Part shown: in pieces, positions 17,887 through 26,578 of the stretch | Layout: every line of letters starts with the position of its first letter | How positions within the stretch are numbered: position 1 is the stretch's first letter | Assembly (NCBI GenBank): GCA_023416995.1 | Contig: JAEZGI010000084.1 | Span: forward strand, 1-64,000 | Direction: 5' to 3' | Origin: Bacteroidota bacterium | GTDB lineage: Bacteria; Bacteroidota; Bacteroidia; Chitinophagales; Chitinophagaceae | DNA: 64,000 nucleotides | Translations under genes and position numbers: made by a program | Notes under the pieces: model-generated | Database searches by the model: none | Told to the model about the DNA's origin: nothing | What the model saw: only the letters and a program-made list of their open reading frames with translations

Positions 17887-20237
17887 CTGGTTAAACGAAC
17901 ATTAAACACCCTGGCAGTTTTGGAATTGTTCCTGGCGGCAAACTTAACCTCAACGGTCTCACCAAGCCCTTGTGACCATTTATCCGTTAATTCATAGTCA
18001 ATGTCAACGAGCTGTTCGCCCTTAGAACCATCAAGGGATACTGTTCGAAACAACCGGTTGTCAATGAAAATATCAAAATCTTTACTTAGTTCACTTCCAT
18101 AATAAGTTACCCGCAATTTTTTTGCGGCTTTATTTTCATTTTTCAATTCGTAACTAAACCAGCCTGCGGCATTCCTCCAACGACTATCATTCAAGATGCC
18201 GGTTTCAGTTTTCTCCCCCCTGAACTTATGCTCGACTTCGGGTTGCTGTTCACCCGGTGTTACCTCGTCGAGTGTAATTTCCTGCAGCGCCATCCGTTTT
18301 TGTTCCGCTTCCTCAAGGTCATTTTTAATTGTTTGAAGGCCCTGTTTGTCTGTTATCCGCCAATAGATCATATAACGGGAATCATGAATGGTATAAAAAG
18401 GTTGCAACACCAGCTGTTGAGACGCAGCCGGATAAATCAAAGACGCCGCGCTAAAAAACATCGGTTTGCCTTTTACCGGCTTTAGTTGCACGGCAGGTTC
18501 TTGTTGACTGGTAATAATAAAAGGAGCATTGTTGATAGGATACAACTTCCCGTTGGCCACATGTCCCATCCGGCTGTCATCGGCCCTTAAACCAGTTAAA
18601 TTTGCCGAATCGGTTTTAGCTGCAAGCACAATGGGTCCGTAAACAAACGAGCCCCAGGGCGAACCGTCCGGAAGATATTCTGTTTTCGGATGCATGGGCA
18701 ATTGAACCGAAACAACGTCGTCCGACTTCCACGATCTTTCTACAGTTACATATCCCGAAGCGTTTTTTCCTACTTTAACTTTATTACCGTTCACCAACAC
18801 TTGCATCTTGCCCTCTTTTATCCATGAAGGATAACGGATATGAATACCAAAAGACGCAGGTTTATCCAACTTAAGTTTGATAGTCGTTTTTTCTTCATAA
18901 GGAAATGAGGTTTTTTGTTCTATCGTCAACCCCTTTTCTCTCCAGTTAAGGGTAGAAGCCATGAACAAGCTTACGAACAGGTCGTTCTCATTATGCGCAT
19001 AAATCAACTCACCATATTTACCGTGGTTTTCAATACCTGATCCAACGCAACACCAAAAACTTTCCTGGGGTTGCGAATACACCCGGTAATGTTGTGGGCG
19101 CATGGGTGTAAAATAAACGAAGCCGCCGTCTGGATGCTGCGACGAAAGGATATGATTATACAATGCCCGCTCATAATAATCCAGGTAACTGCTTTGAGAA
19201 TTTGAAAAAAACAGGTTCGCAGATAACCGTAACATATTATAGGTGTTGCAGGTTTCGGGCCCCTGTATATCATTTATCATGGAAGAAAAATCTGAAGCCG
19301 GATGAAAATGCTCCCGCACACTGTTACCACCAATTGAGACAGAACGATTTTTTACTACCCTGTTCCAAAAGAAATGCGCAGCATTATTCCACGATGTGTC
19401 TCCGCTGATTTGCGCTATCCGTTCAAAGCCGATCACCTTAGGTATTTGCGTATTGGCATGCAGTCCCGTTAAAGAATCCTGGTTATGAATAAGAGGGTCA
19501 AGGATACGCCGGTGCGATAGTTTGCGGGCGAGCTCCAGGTACTTATCATTTCCGGTAATAAAAGCTGCATCGGCAAATATTTCATTCAATCCACCGTGTT
19601 CACTTCGAAGCATGTCCTGGAACTGACTATCACTAAGTGTTGCACTGATGCCGGCGAACCAGTCGCATAGTTTAAGGAACATTTCTCTGGCCTTTGTATT
19701 ACCTGCGATTAAATAAGCGTCGCGCAGACCCGCAAATGTTTTATGAATGTTGTATAAAGGCACCCATTTACCATTGAGCGAAAAACCGCCTGCATTGATC
19801 TTTGCATCCTTTATTTCCTGCCACAATGCTTTACTGCCTGGAATGCCGCCAACATAACCATTCCCGTTCTGTTGCTGGCAGGCATCGAGTACATCAATCA
19901 TATAGTTGAGCCTGTCATTTACTTCTTTGTTCGCAGTTGCAGCATACATGTTGGCCAGCGCCGATAAATAATGCCCGCCTGTGTGTCCATCAAGCCCGGT
20001 ATTTTCCCAGTTACCGTAGCTTTTTGCTTTCGTTTCCAAACCGGCTTCTCTCAAATAAGGAGCCAGCAATCGGTCAGGGTCGAGCGCAAGAATATACTGC
20101 ATATCTGTCTGCTGCGCCTGTTTAAAAGGACCATCAAGCAAGCGTACTGACGACAGCGGAAACGACTGAACTTTTGGCTGCGAAAAACACAAGGTGGAAC
20201 CCGACAACAAAACAAATAAAAACGAACTTTTCTTCAT
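17883..20237 (-). CDS. GH127 beta-L-arabinofuranosidase (DUF1680 type), secreted
   Basis: A 784-residue enzyme with signal peptide MKKSSFLFVLLSGSTLCFS. I chose the ATG at 20235-20237 because the 16 extra residues of the longer frame sit in front of a complete signal peptide. The (alpha/alpha)6 barrel carries NTGLDGHTGGHYLSALA near the start, GPETCNTYNML and FWCCVGSGIENHGKYGE. The Glu/Cys of ETC and the CC pair correspond to the zinc site and nucleophilic Cys of characterised GH127 enzymes. Two beta-sandwich domains follow. It would release beta-linked L-arabinofuranose from plant hydroxyproline-rich glycans or arabinan. It stands alone and is convergent with the cutC operon. Confidence 0.9.
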   Translation of the reverse strand: MKKSSFLFVLLSGSTLCFSQPKVQSFPLSSVRLLDGPFKQAQQTDMQYILALDPDRLLAPYLREAGLETKAKSYGNWENTGLDGHTGGHYLSALANMYAATANKEVNDRLNYMIDVLDACQQQNGNGYVGGIPGSKALWQEIKDAKINAGGFSLNGKWVPLYNIHKTFAGLRDAYLIAGNTKAREMFLKLCDWFAGISATLSDSQFQDMLRSEHGGLNEIFADAAFITGNDKYLELARKLSHRRILDPLIHNQDSLTGLHANTQIPKVIGFERIAQISGDTSWNNAAHFFWNRVVKNRSVSIGGNSVREHFHPASDFSSMINDIQGPETCNTYNMLRLSANLFFSNSQSSYLDYYERALYNHILSSQHPDGGFVYFTPMRPQHYRVYSQPQESFWCCVGSGIENHGKYGELIYAHNENDLFVSLFMASTLNWREKGLTIEQKTSFPYEEKTTIKLKLDKPASFGIHIRYPSWIKEGKMQVLVNGNKVKVGKNASGYVTVERSWKSDDVVSVQLPMHPKTEYLPDGSPWGSFVYGPIVLAAKTDSANLTGLRADDSRMGHVANGKLYPINNAPFIITSQQEPAVQLKPVKGKPMFFSAASLIYPAASQQLVLQPFYTIHDSRYMIYWRITDKQGLQTIKNDLEEAEQKRMALQEITLDEVTPGEQQPEVEHKFRGEKTETGILNDSRWRNAAGWFSYELKNENKAAKKLRVTYYGSELSKDFDIFIDNRLFRTVSLDGSKGEQLVDIDYELTDKWSQGLGETVEVKFAARNNSKTARVFNVRLTR

Positions 20238-20630
20238 AACGAACAATTTACTTGATTTACCCTTGCTTTTTGTCATCGTTTGCAAAACGTTTTATATAGA
20301 AAATACTGCTTCCCAAGGCAGGCAATGCATATTTCACCAAAAATAATCAAGGATCACGTTCTATAGTTTCTCAGCACTTAAAAGATGAATCTCATAGTAT
20401 CAGGCTTTAGGGAAATACCAGTGATCATTGCATGAAAACTGCTGCCGGATTTGTAATCACGACAGGTAGAGTTTGTAGTGACAACAATTTACACTGTTTA
20501 CAATTTAAGTTACGATACAAATGCTGCACGGGGGCCGGATCCGATTAGCTTTGTTGTGTCAAACCTTCCAACGGATATGAGATGCAAAACGGGGTTTACA
20601 CGGATCCAATTCATTACTAAATCAACAATT
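20238..20630. other. divergent intergenic region
   Basis: This 393-bp gap separates the divergent GH127 and secreted-protein genes. It holds TAGCTTTG at 20546-20553, a match to the Bacteroidota -7 box in plus orientation and 77 bases before the ATG at 20631. No convincing -33 box lies at the right distance. Weakly open frames here have no recognisable protein content. Confidence 0.4.
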
Positions 20631-21170
20631 ATGAAGAAAGTAATTTATGCGCTGCTCTTACCACTGGTTGTGGCAGGCGGACTGGTATTTGCGAATCACG
20701 AAATCAAAAATGGATCTTCTGAACAAGCCACCATGAAGCCGGCCGCGGTGGCAAAAAAAGAATCCATATCTGCAAGGTGGGAGGATACTCCTGATGGCAT
20801 AAGATATACAAAATGGACATTGTCTCCGGAAGGTAAAAAAGTGCTAGATGGTGCTGCCAAAATAAAGAATCATGTAAGCGCTTCGGCGAATATGGAGGCT
20901 GTTGTAACTTCTCTTTCTCTTCCTTCCGGCTCAAGATTAGGTTTTGGTGTGATGGTGCGTATTGACGGGGTTGATTATATTTTAAAATTCGACCCTGAGC
21001 AATCACAACTGGCGCCATTGCGAAGCCTGGAAGTCGACGACAAAATAATTGTTAGAAGCCATGTAATATCACATGCGCCGAAGTATGCTTACCCGATTAT
21101 AACAGGCGAATACGTAGAACGGGATGGTAAGATATTTTTTAAGCGGGCACCTCGCATAGGTGGTTGTTGA
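20631..21170 (+). CDS. secreted protein of unknown function
   Basis: 179 residues starting at the ATG at 20631 (MKKVIYALLLPLVVAGGLVFA, a clear signal peptide). The upstream in-frame extension is discarded because it precedes that signal. After a Lys/Ala-rich linker comes a compact, probably beta-rich domain: RWEDTPDGIRYTKWTLSPEG, then LSLPSGSRLGFGVMVRIDG and LEVDDKIIVRSHVISHAP, ending in GGC. The mention of a bounded beta fold is inference from the alternating pattern. I do not recognise the family. It is flanked by GH127 (divergent) and the end of the stressosome operon (convergent). Confidence 0.7.
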   Translation: MKKVIYALLLPLVVAGGLVFANHEIKNGSSEQATMKPAAVAKKESISARWEDTPDGIRYTKWTLSPEGKKVLDGAAKIKNHVSASANMEAVVTSLSLPSGSRLGFGVMVRIDGVDYILKFDPEQSQLAPLRSLEVDDKIIVRSHVISHAPKYAYPIITGEYVERDGKIFFKRAPRIGGC

Positions 21171-21216
21171 GGCGAATGTTACCAAACCCAATCAAAGGAT
21201 GTATTGCGCGGACCAT

Positions 21217-21618
21217 CTAGTTCAGGTTTAGAATTCTTCTGCAGACAGTGGCAGCTTCTGAAAATGATGTAGGTTTCATTTCATAACCTGTTATACCAAG
21301 GCTTAATGCTTTATCCTTTTCAACAGGATTAACAGATGTTGAATAAATTGTTACCGGTATTGCATTAAATCTTTGATCAGAACGTATCATTTGCAAAGTC
21401 TGGATGCCGTTTAGTACGGGCATGTTCAGATCAAGAACGATCATTGATGGGAGGTTATTTTCGCTAAAAAGCTTTTCAAGCAGACTAAGTGCCTGCCGGC
21501 CGCCGGAGGCCAGGGTTAATGTGTGTTCAACATTCAGTTCATGAAGAGTATCTTCCATAATCATCCGATCATCGGCATCATCGTCGATCATTAATATATG
21601 CGGCTTAGTCATGGCCAA
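21217..21618 (-). CDS. single-domain response regulator
   Basis: 133 residues containing only a receiver domain: acidic pocket MIDDDADD, phosphoacceptor Asp in VLDLNMPV, switch Thr/Ser in IYSTSVNP, and the conserved Lys in YEMKPTS. There is no output domain, so it is a CheY/Spo0F-like carrier or a protein-interaction output. Its start overlaps the 3' end of the histidine kinase gene by 14 bases. It is the last gene of the stressosome operon and the likely phosphate acceptor of that kinase. Confidence 0.9.
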   Translation of the reverse strand: MAMTKPHILMIDDDADDRMIMEDTLHELNVEHTLTLASGGRQALSLLEKLFSENNLPSMIVLDLNMPVLNGIQTLQMIRSDQRFNAIPVTIYSTSVNPVEKDKALSLGITGYEMKPTSFSEAATVCRRILNLN

Positions 21619-23254
21619 TATTTTTTAACATCGGTAATCGCACATAGAACACCGCTCCCTGACCCTCAATACTGCTGGCACGGATGGAGCCACGGTGTAA
21701 ATGAACAATTTTTTTACAGATAGCGAGTCCCAGGCCGGTCCCGTCATATACCTCTTTGTTGTGCAGCCTTTGGAACAAAGCAAAGATCTGCAACTTGTAT
21801 TCTTCATTGAATCCAATACCATTATCTGCAATAGAAATTTCAACAAACTGGTCCTCAGTATTGGCATTGACATGCACTTCAGGACGCTGATCCGGTCGTA
21901 CAAATTTGAGGGAATTTGTAATCAGGTTGGAAAATACCTGGCCGAGAAGCCCATAGTTTCCTGGTATCTCCGGCATCTCACCCAGAAAAATCGTGGCGTT
22001 TTTTGATGCTATAAGTGAGTCCAGTTCCTGTAATACATCCTTCATAAGAACATTCAGTGAAACCGTTTCAAACGTGATAGATTCCTTGCCAACGCGTGCA
22101 AACTGCAAGGTATCGTGGATAAGATTTCGCATCCTTACCGAAGCCTGATTGATCTTTGTAACCATACGGATCTTCTCATTTTCGTCAAGTTTATCAGATC
22201 GCCGCAGCAGGGAATCAGAATAATACATCATTTTACGAACCGGTTCCTGCAGATCATGCGAAGTGACATATGCAAACTGCTGCAGTTCAGCGTTTGTCTG
22301 GTTAAGATCCTGGATATATTTTTCCAGAATTTCCTGGTTCGCATTCAGCTTTTCCTGGGCTTTTTTTAATTCCACATTATCCTTAAGTGTTTCTTCCAGC
22401 ATCTTTTGGTTATGGATATCCACCATATAACCGCTCCAGTATTGCTGACCGGGGCTGTCGCCCTTGAGTGGTGACAATGTCACCTGGTGCCATGTGTACT
22501 CGCCGGATTTATTCCGGATCCTGCATTGGGTTGTAAGATTCATATCAGTTGCATTTTGCAGACAACTAAGAAGAAAAGCAAACCCATCATAGTCAGACTG
22601 ATGAATGATTTTTGTCCAGTCCCAGGCCTCTTGTCCGGTAACCGACTCACCAGTTAACTCATGAAGCCATTCGTTGGCATATAGCAGGTTACCCCGTTCA
22701 TCAACCGAAAAGATAACAAGGGGTAGAGAATTTGTCAGTGTCCGGTGATCGTTTTCGCTTCGTTGCAGCTTCATCGACATGTCCTGCAACTGCTCATTCT
22801 TACGTTTTAGTTCATCATAAGGTGAAAACGAAGGTTCATTCCGATAGATGTATCGCCACTCATCAATTTTCAGATTATCGATGCGTGTCGGTGAGCTGAA
22901 GAAATATTGGATCTCAACTACAGTCATATCTCCGCTGACAGATACTGTTATATTGCTGACCAGTTTTTTTGCATAACTGACTCCGGTATTCTGAGCTTGT
23001 CCCTTATGAAACTTGCTTGACAGCGATGCTACAATATATTGATCCCGGTCGTCAGTTTTTATAGAAAGTTTTAACAGGCCGCCCTGTTGTGTTTCCAGCA
23101 CACCCCGTGCAATCTCAGAGACCGCAGTGGCTATTGTAGTTTGGGATGACAATGAAAGTCCGGCAAGCTCAGCAAGTTTCATGGAACGGCGGTGAGCAAG
23201 AATCAAATCCATTTCATTGTCAAGCTGTATCCGGGCGATTTCAAATATCATCAT
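21605..23254 (-). CDS. soluble PAS histidine kinase with RsbT-like N-terminal domain
   Basis: About 549 residues, no membrane segment. The first ~125 residues resemble an RsbT-type GHKL module (N-box-like TAVSEIARGVLE) but with poor G1/G2 boxes. A PAS domain (about 170-280, LPLVIFSVDERGNLLYANEW) and PAC-like segment follow. After a coiled linker come HisKA (FAYVTSHDLQEPVRKM, the phosphoacceptor His) and HATPase_c (NLITNSLKF, ADNGIGF, GTGLGLAI). I start at the ATG at 23252-23254; the longer frame to 23284 adds ten residues that do not align with RsbT. Overlaps with the RsbX-like gene upstream and the response regulator downstream show tight coupling. It is probably the output of the stressosome. 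Confidence 0.88.
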   Translation of the reverse strand: MMIFEIARIQLDNEMDLILAHRRSMKLAELAGLSLSSQTTIATAVSEIARGVLETQQGGLLKLSIKTDDRDQYIVASLSSKFHKGQAQNTGVSYAKKLVSNITVSVSGDMTVVEIQYFFSSPTRIDNLKIDEWRYIYRNEPSFSPYDELKRKNEQLQDMSMKLQRSENDHRTLTNSLPLVIFSVDERGNLLYANEWLHELTGESVTGQEAWDWTKIIHQSDYDGFAFLLSCLQNATDMNLTTQCRIRNKSGEYTWHQVTLSPLKGDSPGQQYWSGYMVDIHNQKMLEETLKDNVELKKAQEKLNANQEILEKYIQDLNQTNAELQQFAYVTSHDLQEPVRKMMYYSDSLLRRSDKLDENEKIRMVTKINQASVRMRNLIHDTLQFARVGKESITFETVSLNVLMKDVLQELDSLIASKNATIFLGEMPEIPGNYGLLGQVFSNLITNSLKFVRPDQRPEVHVNANTEDQFVEISIADNGIGFNEEYKLQIFALFQRLHNKEVYDGTGLGLAICKKIVHLHRGSIRASSIEGQGAVFYVRLPMLKNIGHD

Positions 23255-24269
23255 AATTGATTTGACATTGCGCCACTGAAACATCGTCAGTATGGCGATT
23301 AAAATCTTTTAAAATTGCCGCACAAAGTATGGAGGGATCATACCTGTTTATTCCCTGGTATTTTTGTGTATCCCATCTTGATTTGATGCCATCACTACAC
23401 ATAATAAAAAATTGACCAGGTTCAAAGATTGTTTCCTGCGACTTAAGGGTGTTGGGAAGCTTCATTCCAATAATACCGTTGTAAGCGAGGTAATTTTTGG
23501 GAGCCGAGGATGAAAACAATTTGGTGGATATGTTCCCAACTCCGCACACTCTCGCGATTTTTGCATCCAGATCAAATACTATTACCGTTGCTACAAGTCC
23601 ACGTGTTCTCTTTACATCATCGCTAATGACCCGCAAAATATCTTCTGGCTGATTGGATCTCGTTTTTAAAAAACTATCTCCCGCACTCTTAACCGCATAT
23701 TCCGCGTCCGGTCCATGTCCCAGGCCATCTCCCAGCATAAAAGCAACACTGCCTGCATTCTTTCTGATGAAAAACCCATCACCACAGGCTGTTTCGCCGT
23801 TTTTAGGTATAACTATGCTGTTTGCCAAATAGGATGACCGCGGCCTTCGGCTTTTTTCTGTATTTGAATCGAATACGCGAATCAACTGTACTGTTCCCCA
23901 GTTTTTCAAACTGTAAATCTGGAAAAAATCGCTTAGGCGCTTAATCGAACCTAATCCATGCCCCAATGTATTTTTTGTTGACACTCCATCCCCTGTCATC
24001 TTTGCAACATCCTTCATACCCGGCCCATTGTCAATGCTGATGATCTCAAGACCCTGAACGTTTTGCTGCTCAATAAGTTTAACTAAAAGTTCTCCACCAC
24101 CAGCGTGCTTTACAAGATTGGTGACAATCTCCGCAATAATTATATCGATCTGACTAATCCTTGTTTCGGCGAATCCGGCTTCAACTGCCAGGGAATGTAT
24201 TTTTTTTTTGAGAATAGCGAAATAACTACGGTCATTTGCACTAAGAACAAGATGAAGTCGATTAACCAT
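23241..24269 (-). CDS. RsbT-like ATPase fused to RsbX/SpoIIE-type phosphatase
   Basis: 342 residues. Residues 1-135 are a GHKL anti-sigma-type ATPase (N-box IAEIVTNLVKHAG, G1 SIDNGPGMKD, G2 GHGLGSIKR). Residues ~145-340 are a PP2C/SpoIIE-type phosphatase (GDGFFIRKN, MLGDGLGHGP, CSDGIKSRWD, DDVSV with metal-binding Asp residues). In Bacillus, RsbX resets the stressosome by dephosphorylating RsbR and RsbS. This protein would combine a kinase-like or docking domain with that phosphatase. It overlaps rsbT by 8 bases and the kinase gene by 14. Confidence 0.85.
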   Translation of the reverse strand: MVNRLHLVLSANDRSYFAILKKKIHSLAVEAGFAETRISQIDIIIAEIVTNLVKHAGGGELLVKLIEQQNVQGLEIISIDNGPGMKDVAKMTGDGVSTKNTLGHGLGSIKRLSDFFQIYSLKNWGTVQLIRVFDSNTEKSRRPRSSYLANSIVIPKNGETACGDGFFIRKNAGSVAFMLGDGLGHGPDAEYAVKSAGDSFLKTRSNQPEDILRVISDDVKRTRGLVATVIVFDLDAKIARVCGVGNISTKLFSSSAPKNYLAYNGIIGMKLPNTLKSQETIFEPGQFFIMCSDGIKSRWDTQKYQGINRYDPSILCAAILKDFNRHTDDVSVAQCQINYDDI

Positions 24270-24675
24270 TCTTCCATTTTATAACTGTAACCGTAGTTCC
24301 AGTGCCCACTACACTTTTAATATCAAATTCGTTAACCAGTCGTTTCGTACCAGGTAAACCAATGCCAAGACTTTTCCCCGATGAATAACCATCTTTCATC
24401 GCAAGATTGATGTCAGCAATGCCGGGTCCCTTGTCAGTAAATATCAGCCTGATACCAGTGTTACGGTCTTCCGTTACAACCTCAATCATAGCCGTTCCAC
24501 CTTTACCATATTTAAGCATATTACGCACAAGTTCGCTGGCGGCAGTAATCAGCTTGGTCTGATTAACAAGGCTCATACCGATTTTAACAGCAAATTCCTT
24601 TACGCGGTTCCGGAAAGGAACAACATCCTGTTCCCTTTCAATTTTCATTGCATCTTTATTCAGCACTATCTTCAT
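24262..24675 (-). CDS. rsbT: RsbT-like serine/threonine kinase (switch kinase)
   Basis: 137 residues from the ATG at 24673-24675 (MKIVLNKDAMKIER). The longer frame adds 22 residues lying inside rsbS and is discarded. It is a GHKL kinase fold with N-box AASELVRNMLKYG, G1 FTDKGPGIAD and G2 GIGLPGTKR, as in RsbT. RsbT phosphorylates RsbR and RsbS, is released from the stressosome, and then activates its output partner. The start overlaps the end of rsbS by 20 bases. Confidence 0.9.
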   Translation of the reverse strand: MKIVLNKDAMKIEREQDVVPFRNRVKEFAVKIGMSLVNQTKLITAASELVRNMLKYGKGGTAMIEVVTEDRNTGIRLIFTDKGPGIADINLAMKDGYSSGKSLGIGLPGTKRLVNEFDIKSVVGTGTTVTVIKWKNG

Positions 24676-25054
24676 CTTGATAGTCTGTATTTTCGTCAAG
24701 CCCAATTTTGTTTTGAAGTAGTTCCATACCTTTTTCAACATTAAGAGCGGTATAAACTCCTTTTAGTTCAAGGCCAAGTTCAATGAGCGTAATAGCCACT
24801 GCAGGCTGCATACCTACCACAACGGTTTCTGCATCCATGATTTTTGACATGCTTCCGATATTTCCCAGGATACGTCCCATAAACGAATCAACGATAGATA
24901 ATCCTGAGATATCAATCAGCACTCCTCTTGCTCCCGTTTTATTGACCATGTGTACGAGATCAGATTCAAGGTTGGTGGCCAGCCGATCATACAAATCAGT
25001 CTGGATGGTCACCAACAAAAATTTTCCCATTCTGAGAATCGGTATCCTGTCCAT
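24656..25054 (-). CDS. rsbS: RsbS-like STAS antagonist
   Basis: 132 residues forming one STAS domain. IPILRMGKFLLVTIQ at the start and IVDSFMGRILG closely match RsbS. Ser57 aligns with the phosphorylated Ser59 of Bacillus RsbS. GMQPAVAITLIELGLEL is the second family signature. RsbS forms the stressosome core with RsbR and sequesters RsbT. An acidic tail (DENTDYQDEDSAE) extends beyond Bacillus RsbS. It lies 1 base after the rsbR stop. Confidence 0.92.
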   Translation of the reverse strand: MDRIPILRMGKFLLVTIQTDLYDRLATNLESDLVHMVNKTGARGVLIDISGLSIVDSFMGRILGNIGSMSKIMDAETVVVGMQPAVAITLIELGLELKGVYTALNVEKGMELLQNKIGLDENTDYQDEDSAE

Positions 25055-25055
25055 T

Positions 25056-25916
25056 CTAAATCTTTACTTTTTGAAACTTTCTTACTTCGAGGTTCATGAT
25101 GGAAAAAGCATATTTGAGCGCGCTGGCTAATGTAGCTTTCGTTACAATGTTGTTCAGATCTATACCGAGGTGAACTACTGTCTGCGCTATCTCGGGGCGA
25201 ATTCCACTGATGATACATTCAGCACCCATTAGCCTTGTAGCGGAAACCGTTTTCAATAAGTGTTGAGCGACCAAAGAATCCACTGCCGGAACGCCTGAGA
25301 TGTCCAGGATAGCTATAGTGCTTCCGGTTTCCACAATTTCCTGTAACAGATTTTCCATCACGACCTGTGTACGCGCGCTATCAAGTGTTCCGATAATTGG
25401 TAATGCCAGGATACCATCCCAAATCCGGATTACCGGTGTTGAAATTTCTGTGATCTCGTCCGTTTGCCTCAGAATAACATCTTCACGACCCTTAATAAAG
25501 GTTTCAAAGGTTGTAACACCAAAGCTGTCCATTAGTTTATTTAAATCCACGCTAACCTGGTACAGCGTCTTTGTATCATCCCCGAACTCCTCTTGCAAAG
25601 CAATGTTCAAGGCATCTTTCAAACTAAAAATATAGATACCAGTTTCCCGCGGGCTAAAGCCCTGTCTTGCACGGGAAATCGAGATGCCCGAAAGGATCTC
25701 AACAACTTTTTCAAACTTATCCGATCCGGGTTGGGTGAGTGTTTCATTGGTAACTGACTCAACAATTGCATCCATAAGTTCCTGCGATTGTTCACGCAGT
25801 TCTTCGTTGGTCATAAGATCTTCCCGTAGCTGTGAATCAGCCAGTTGAGCAGTCATCCAGTTTTCGATAATTGATTTCTTTCGCTTCTTGAGGATTCTCG
25901 ATATATCCGTAGCCAT
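25056..25916 (-). CDS. rsbR: RsbR-like stressosome sensor (N-terminal helical domain plus STAS)
   Basis: 286 residues. The N-terminal ~150 are helical, of RsbRD/non-haem globin-like type (RILKKRKKSIIENWM, then FSPRETGIYIFSLKDAL). Residues ~160-280 are a STAS domain (PIIGTLDSARTQVVMENLL, AILDISGVPAVDS, GIRPEIAQTVVHLGIDL). Thr160 in STPVIRIWDG and Ser207 in DISG occupy the places of the two phosphosites of Bacillus RsbRA. It is the first gene of the operon and its presumed input. The signal sensed is unknown. No ligand-binding residue can be named from sequence alone. Confidence 0.9.
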   Translation of the reverse strand: MATDISRILKKRKKSIIENWMTAQLADSQLREDLMTNEELREQSQELMDAIVESVTNETLTQPGSDKFEKVVEILSGISISRARQGFSPRETGIYIFSLKDALNIALQEEFGDDTKTLYQVSVDLNKLMDSFGVTTFETFIKGREDVILRQTDEITEISTPVIRIWDGILALPIIGTLDSARTQVVMENLLQEIVETGSTIAILDISGVPAVDSLVAQHLLKTVSATRLMGAECIISGIRPEIAQTVVHLGIDLNNIVTKATLASALKYAFSIMNLEVRKFQKVKI

Positions 25917-26049
25917 TATGTATGTTTTGGAAAGGTGATAAATCGCGCTAAATGTAAAGGATTTCTATCGATTAGCTGTGCAAGGCTGAGATTTTAGCAA
26001 GTTAAATTTGGTCTGTCCGAAGCCCGCGGGAAAATCAACCGGTTCAAAA

Positions 26050-26087
26050 CAAAAAACCCGCTGTCACAAAAAATGCAACCGCGGGCG
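26050..26087 (-). terminator. terminator of ssrA
   Basis: On the minus strand CCCGC ... GCGGG flank a ~19-base loop and are followed by TTTTTTGTTTT. It starts a few bases after the mature tmRNA 3' end. Confidence 0.6.
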
Positions 26088-26091
26088 TAGG

Positions 26092-26462
26092 TGGAGGTGA
26101 GGGGAATCGAACCCCTGTCCAAACATATCCTTCAAAAGCTTTCTACATGCTTATTTCATTATTAATTGTCGGGCAAATACAGGAAACGAACAAACCAATA
26201 TTTGCCTTAGCTGGATGGTCTTAAGTGATCGGCACAGCCTATGATCACAGCATTCTGCACTTGTTTTTAAGTCGGCGGCGGAGCAGGCGGCAGACAAACC
26301 CGCTCAGGCGGCCCTAATGACTATCTAATCACTGATTAGGCAGCCATGGCATACTGAGTATTGCCATTTGAAGTTTTGAATATTCAGATTAACGTGCTAA
26401 TTATCCAACGCACGACATGCTTACACCTTCAAAGATCTACGCTGTCAAAACCAGGCACCCCC
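26092..26462 (-). ncRNA. ssrA: tmRNA (ssrA)
   Basis: About 371 bases. The 5' end GGGGGTGCCTGGTTTTGACA (26462 downward) pairs with the 3' CACCTCC (26099-26093) to form the 7-bp acceptor stem. The T-arm GGGGTTCGATTCCCC lies just inside the 3' end. The resume codon and tag reading frame GNTQYAMAA-stop are at 26365-26336. The discriminator A and CC are encoded, but the next base is T, so the terminal A must be added after transcription. It rescues stalled ribosomes and tags the nascent chain for proteolysis. Confidence 0.93.
26336..26365 (-). other. tmRNA proteolysis tag reading frame
   Basis: GGC AAT ACT CAG TAT GCC ATG GCT GCC TAA encodes GNTQYAMAA. The nine-residue length, Gly resume codon and YAxAA end follow the known Bacteroidota pattern (for example GETNYALAA). 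Confidence 0.85.
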
Positions 26463-26512
26463 GGGAAAATCAGGTCTTAAAAATGTCACCATTCTTTCAA
26501 CCGGACAGCCGG

Positions 26513-26520
26513 CAAAAATA
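26513..26520 (-). promoter_or_regulatory. candidate -7 box for ssrA
   Basis: TATTTTTG on the minus strand, an exact TAnnTTTG match, about 50 bases upstream of the mature tmRNA 5' end. The implied ~44-base leader would be removed by RNase P. The -33 region is weak. Confidence 0.35.
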
Positions 26521-26578
26521 CAGTTTTCAAACAAATCATGCCGCAATAAATTGAAGCCAAACTGCTTTTTAACAGCTT

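Noticed and set aside
26100..26116. A tRNA-like T-arm (GGGGTTCGATTCCCC)
   Set aside because: It belongs to the tmRNA; no anticodon arm lies at tRNA distance.
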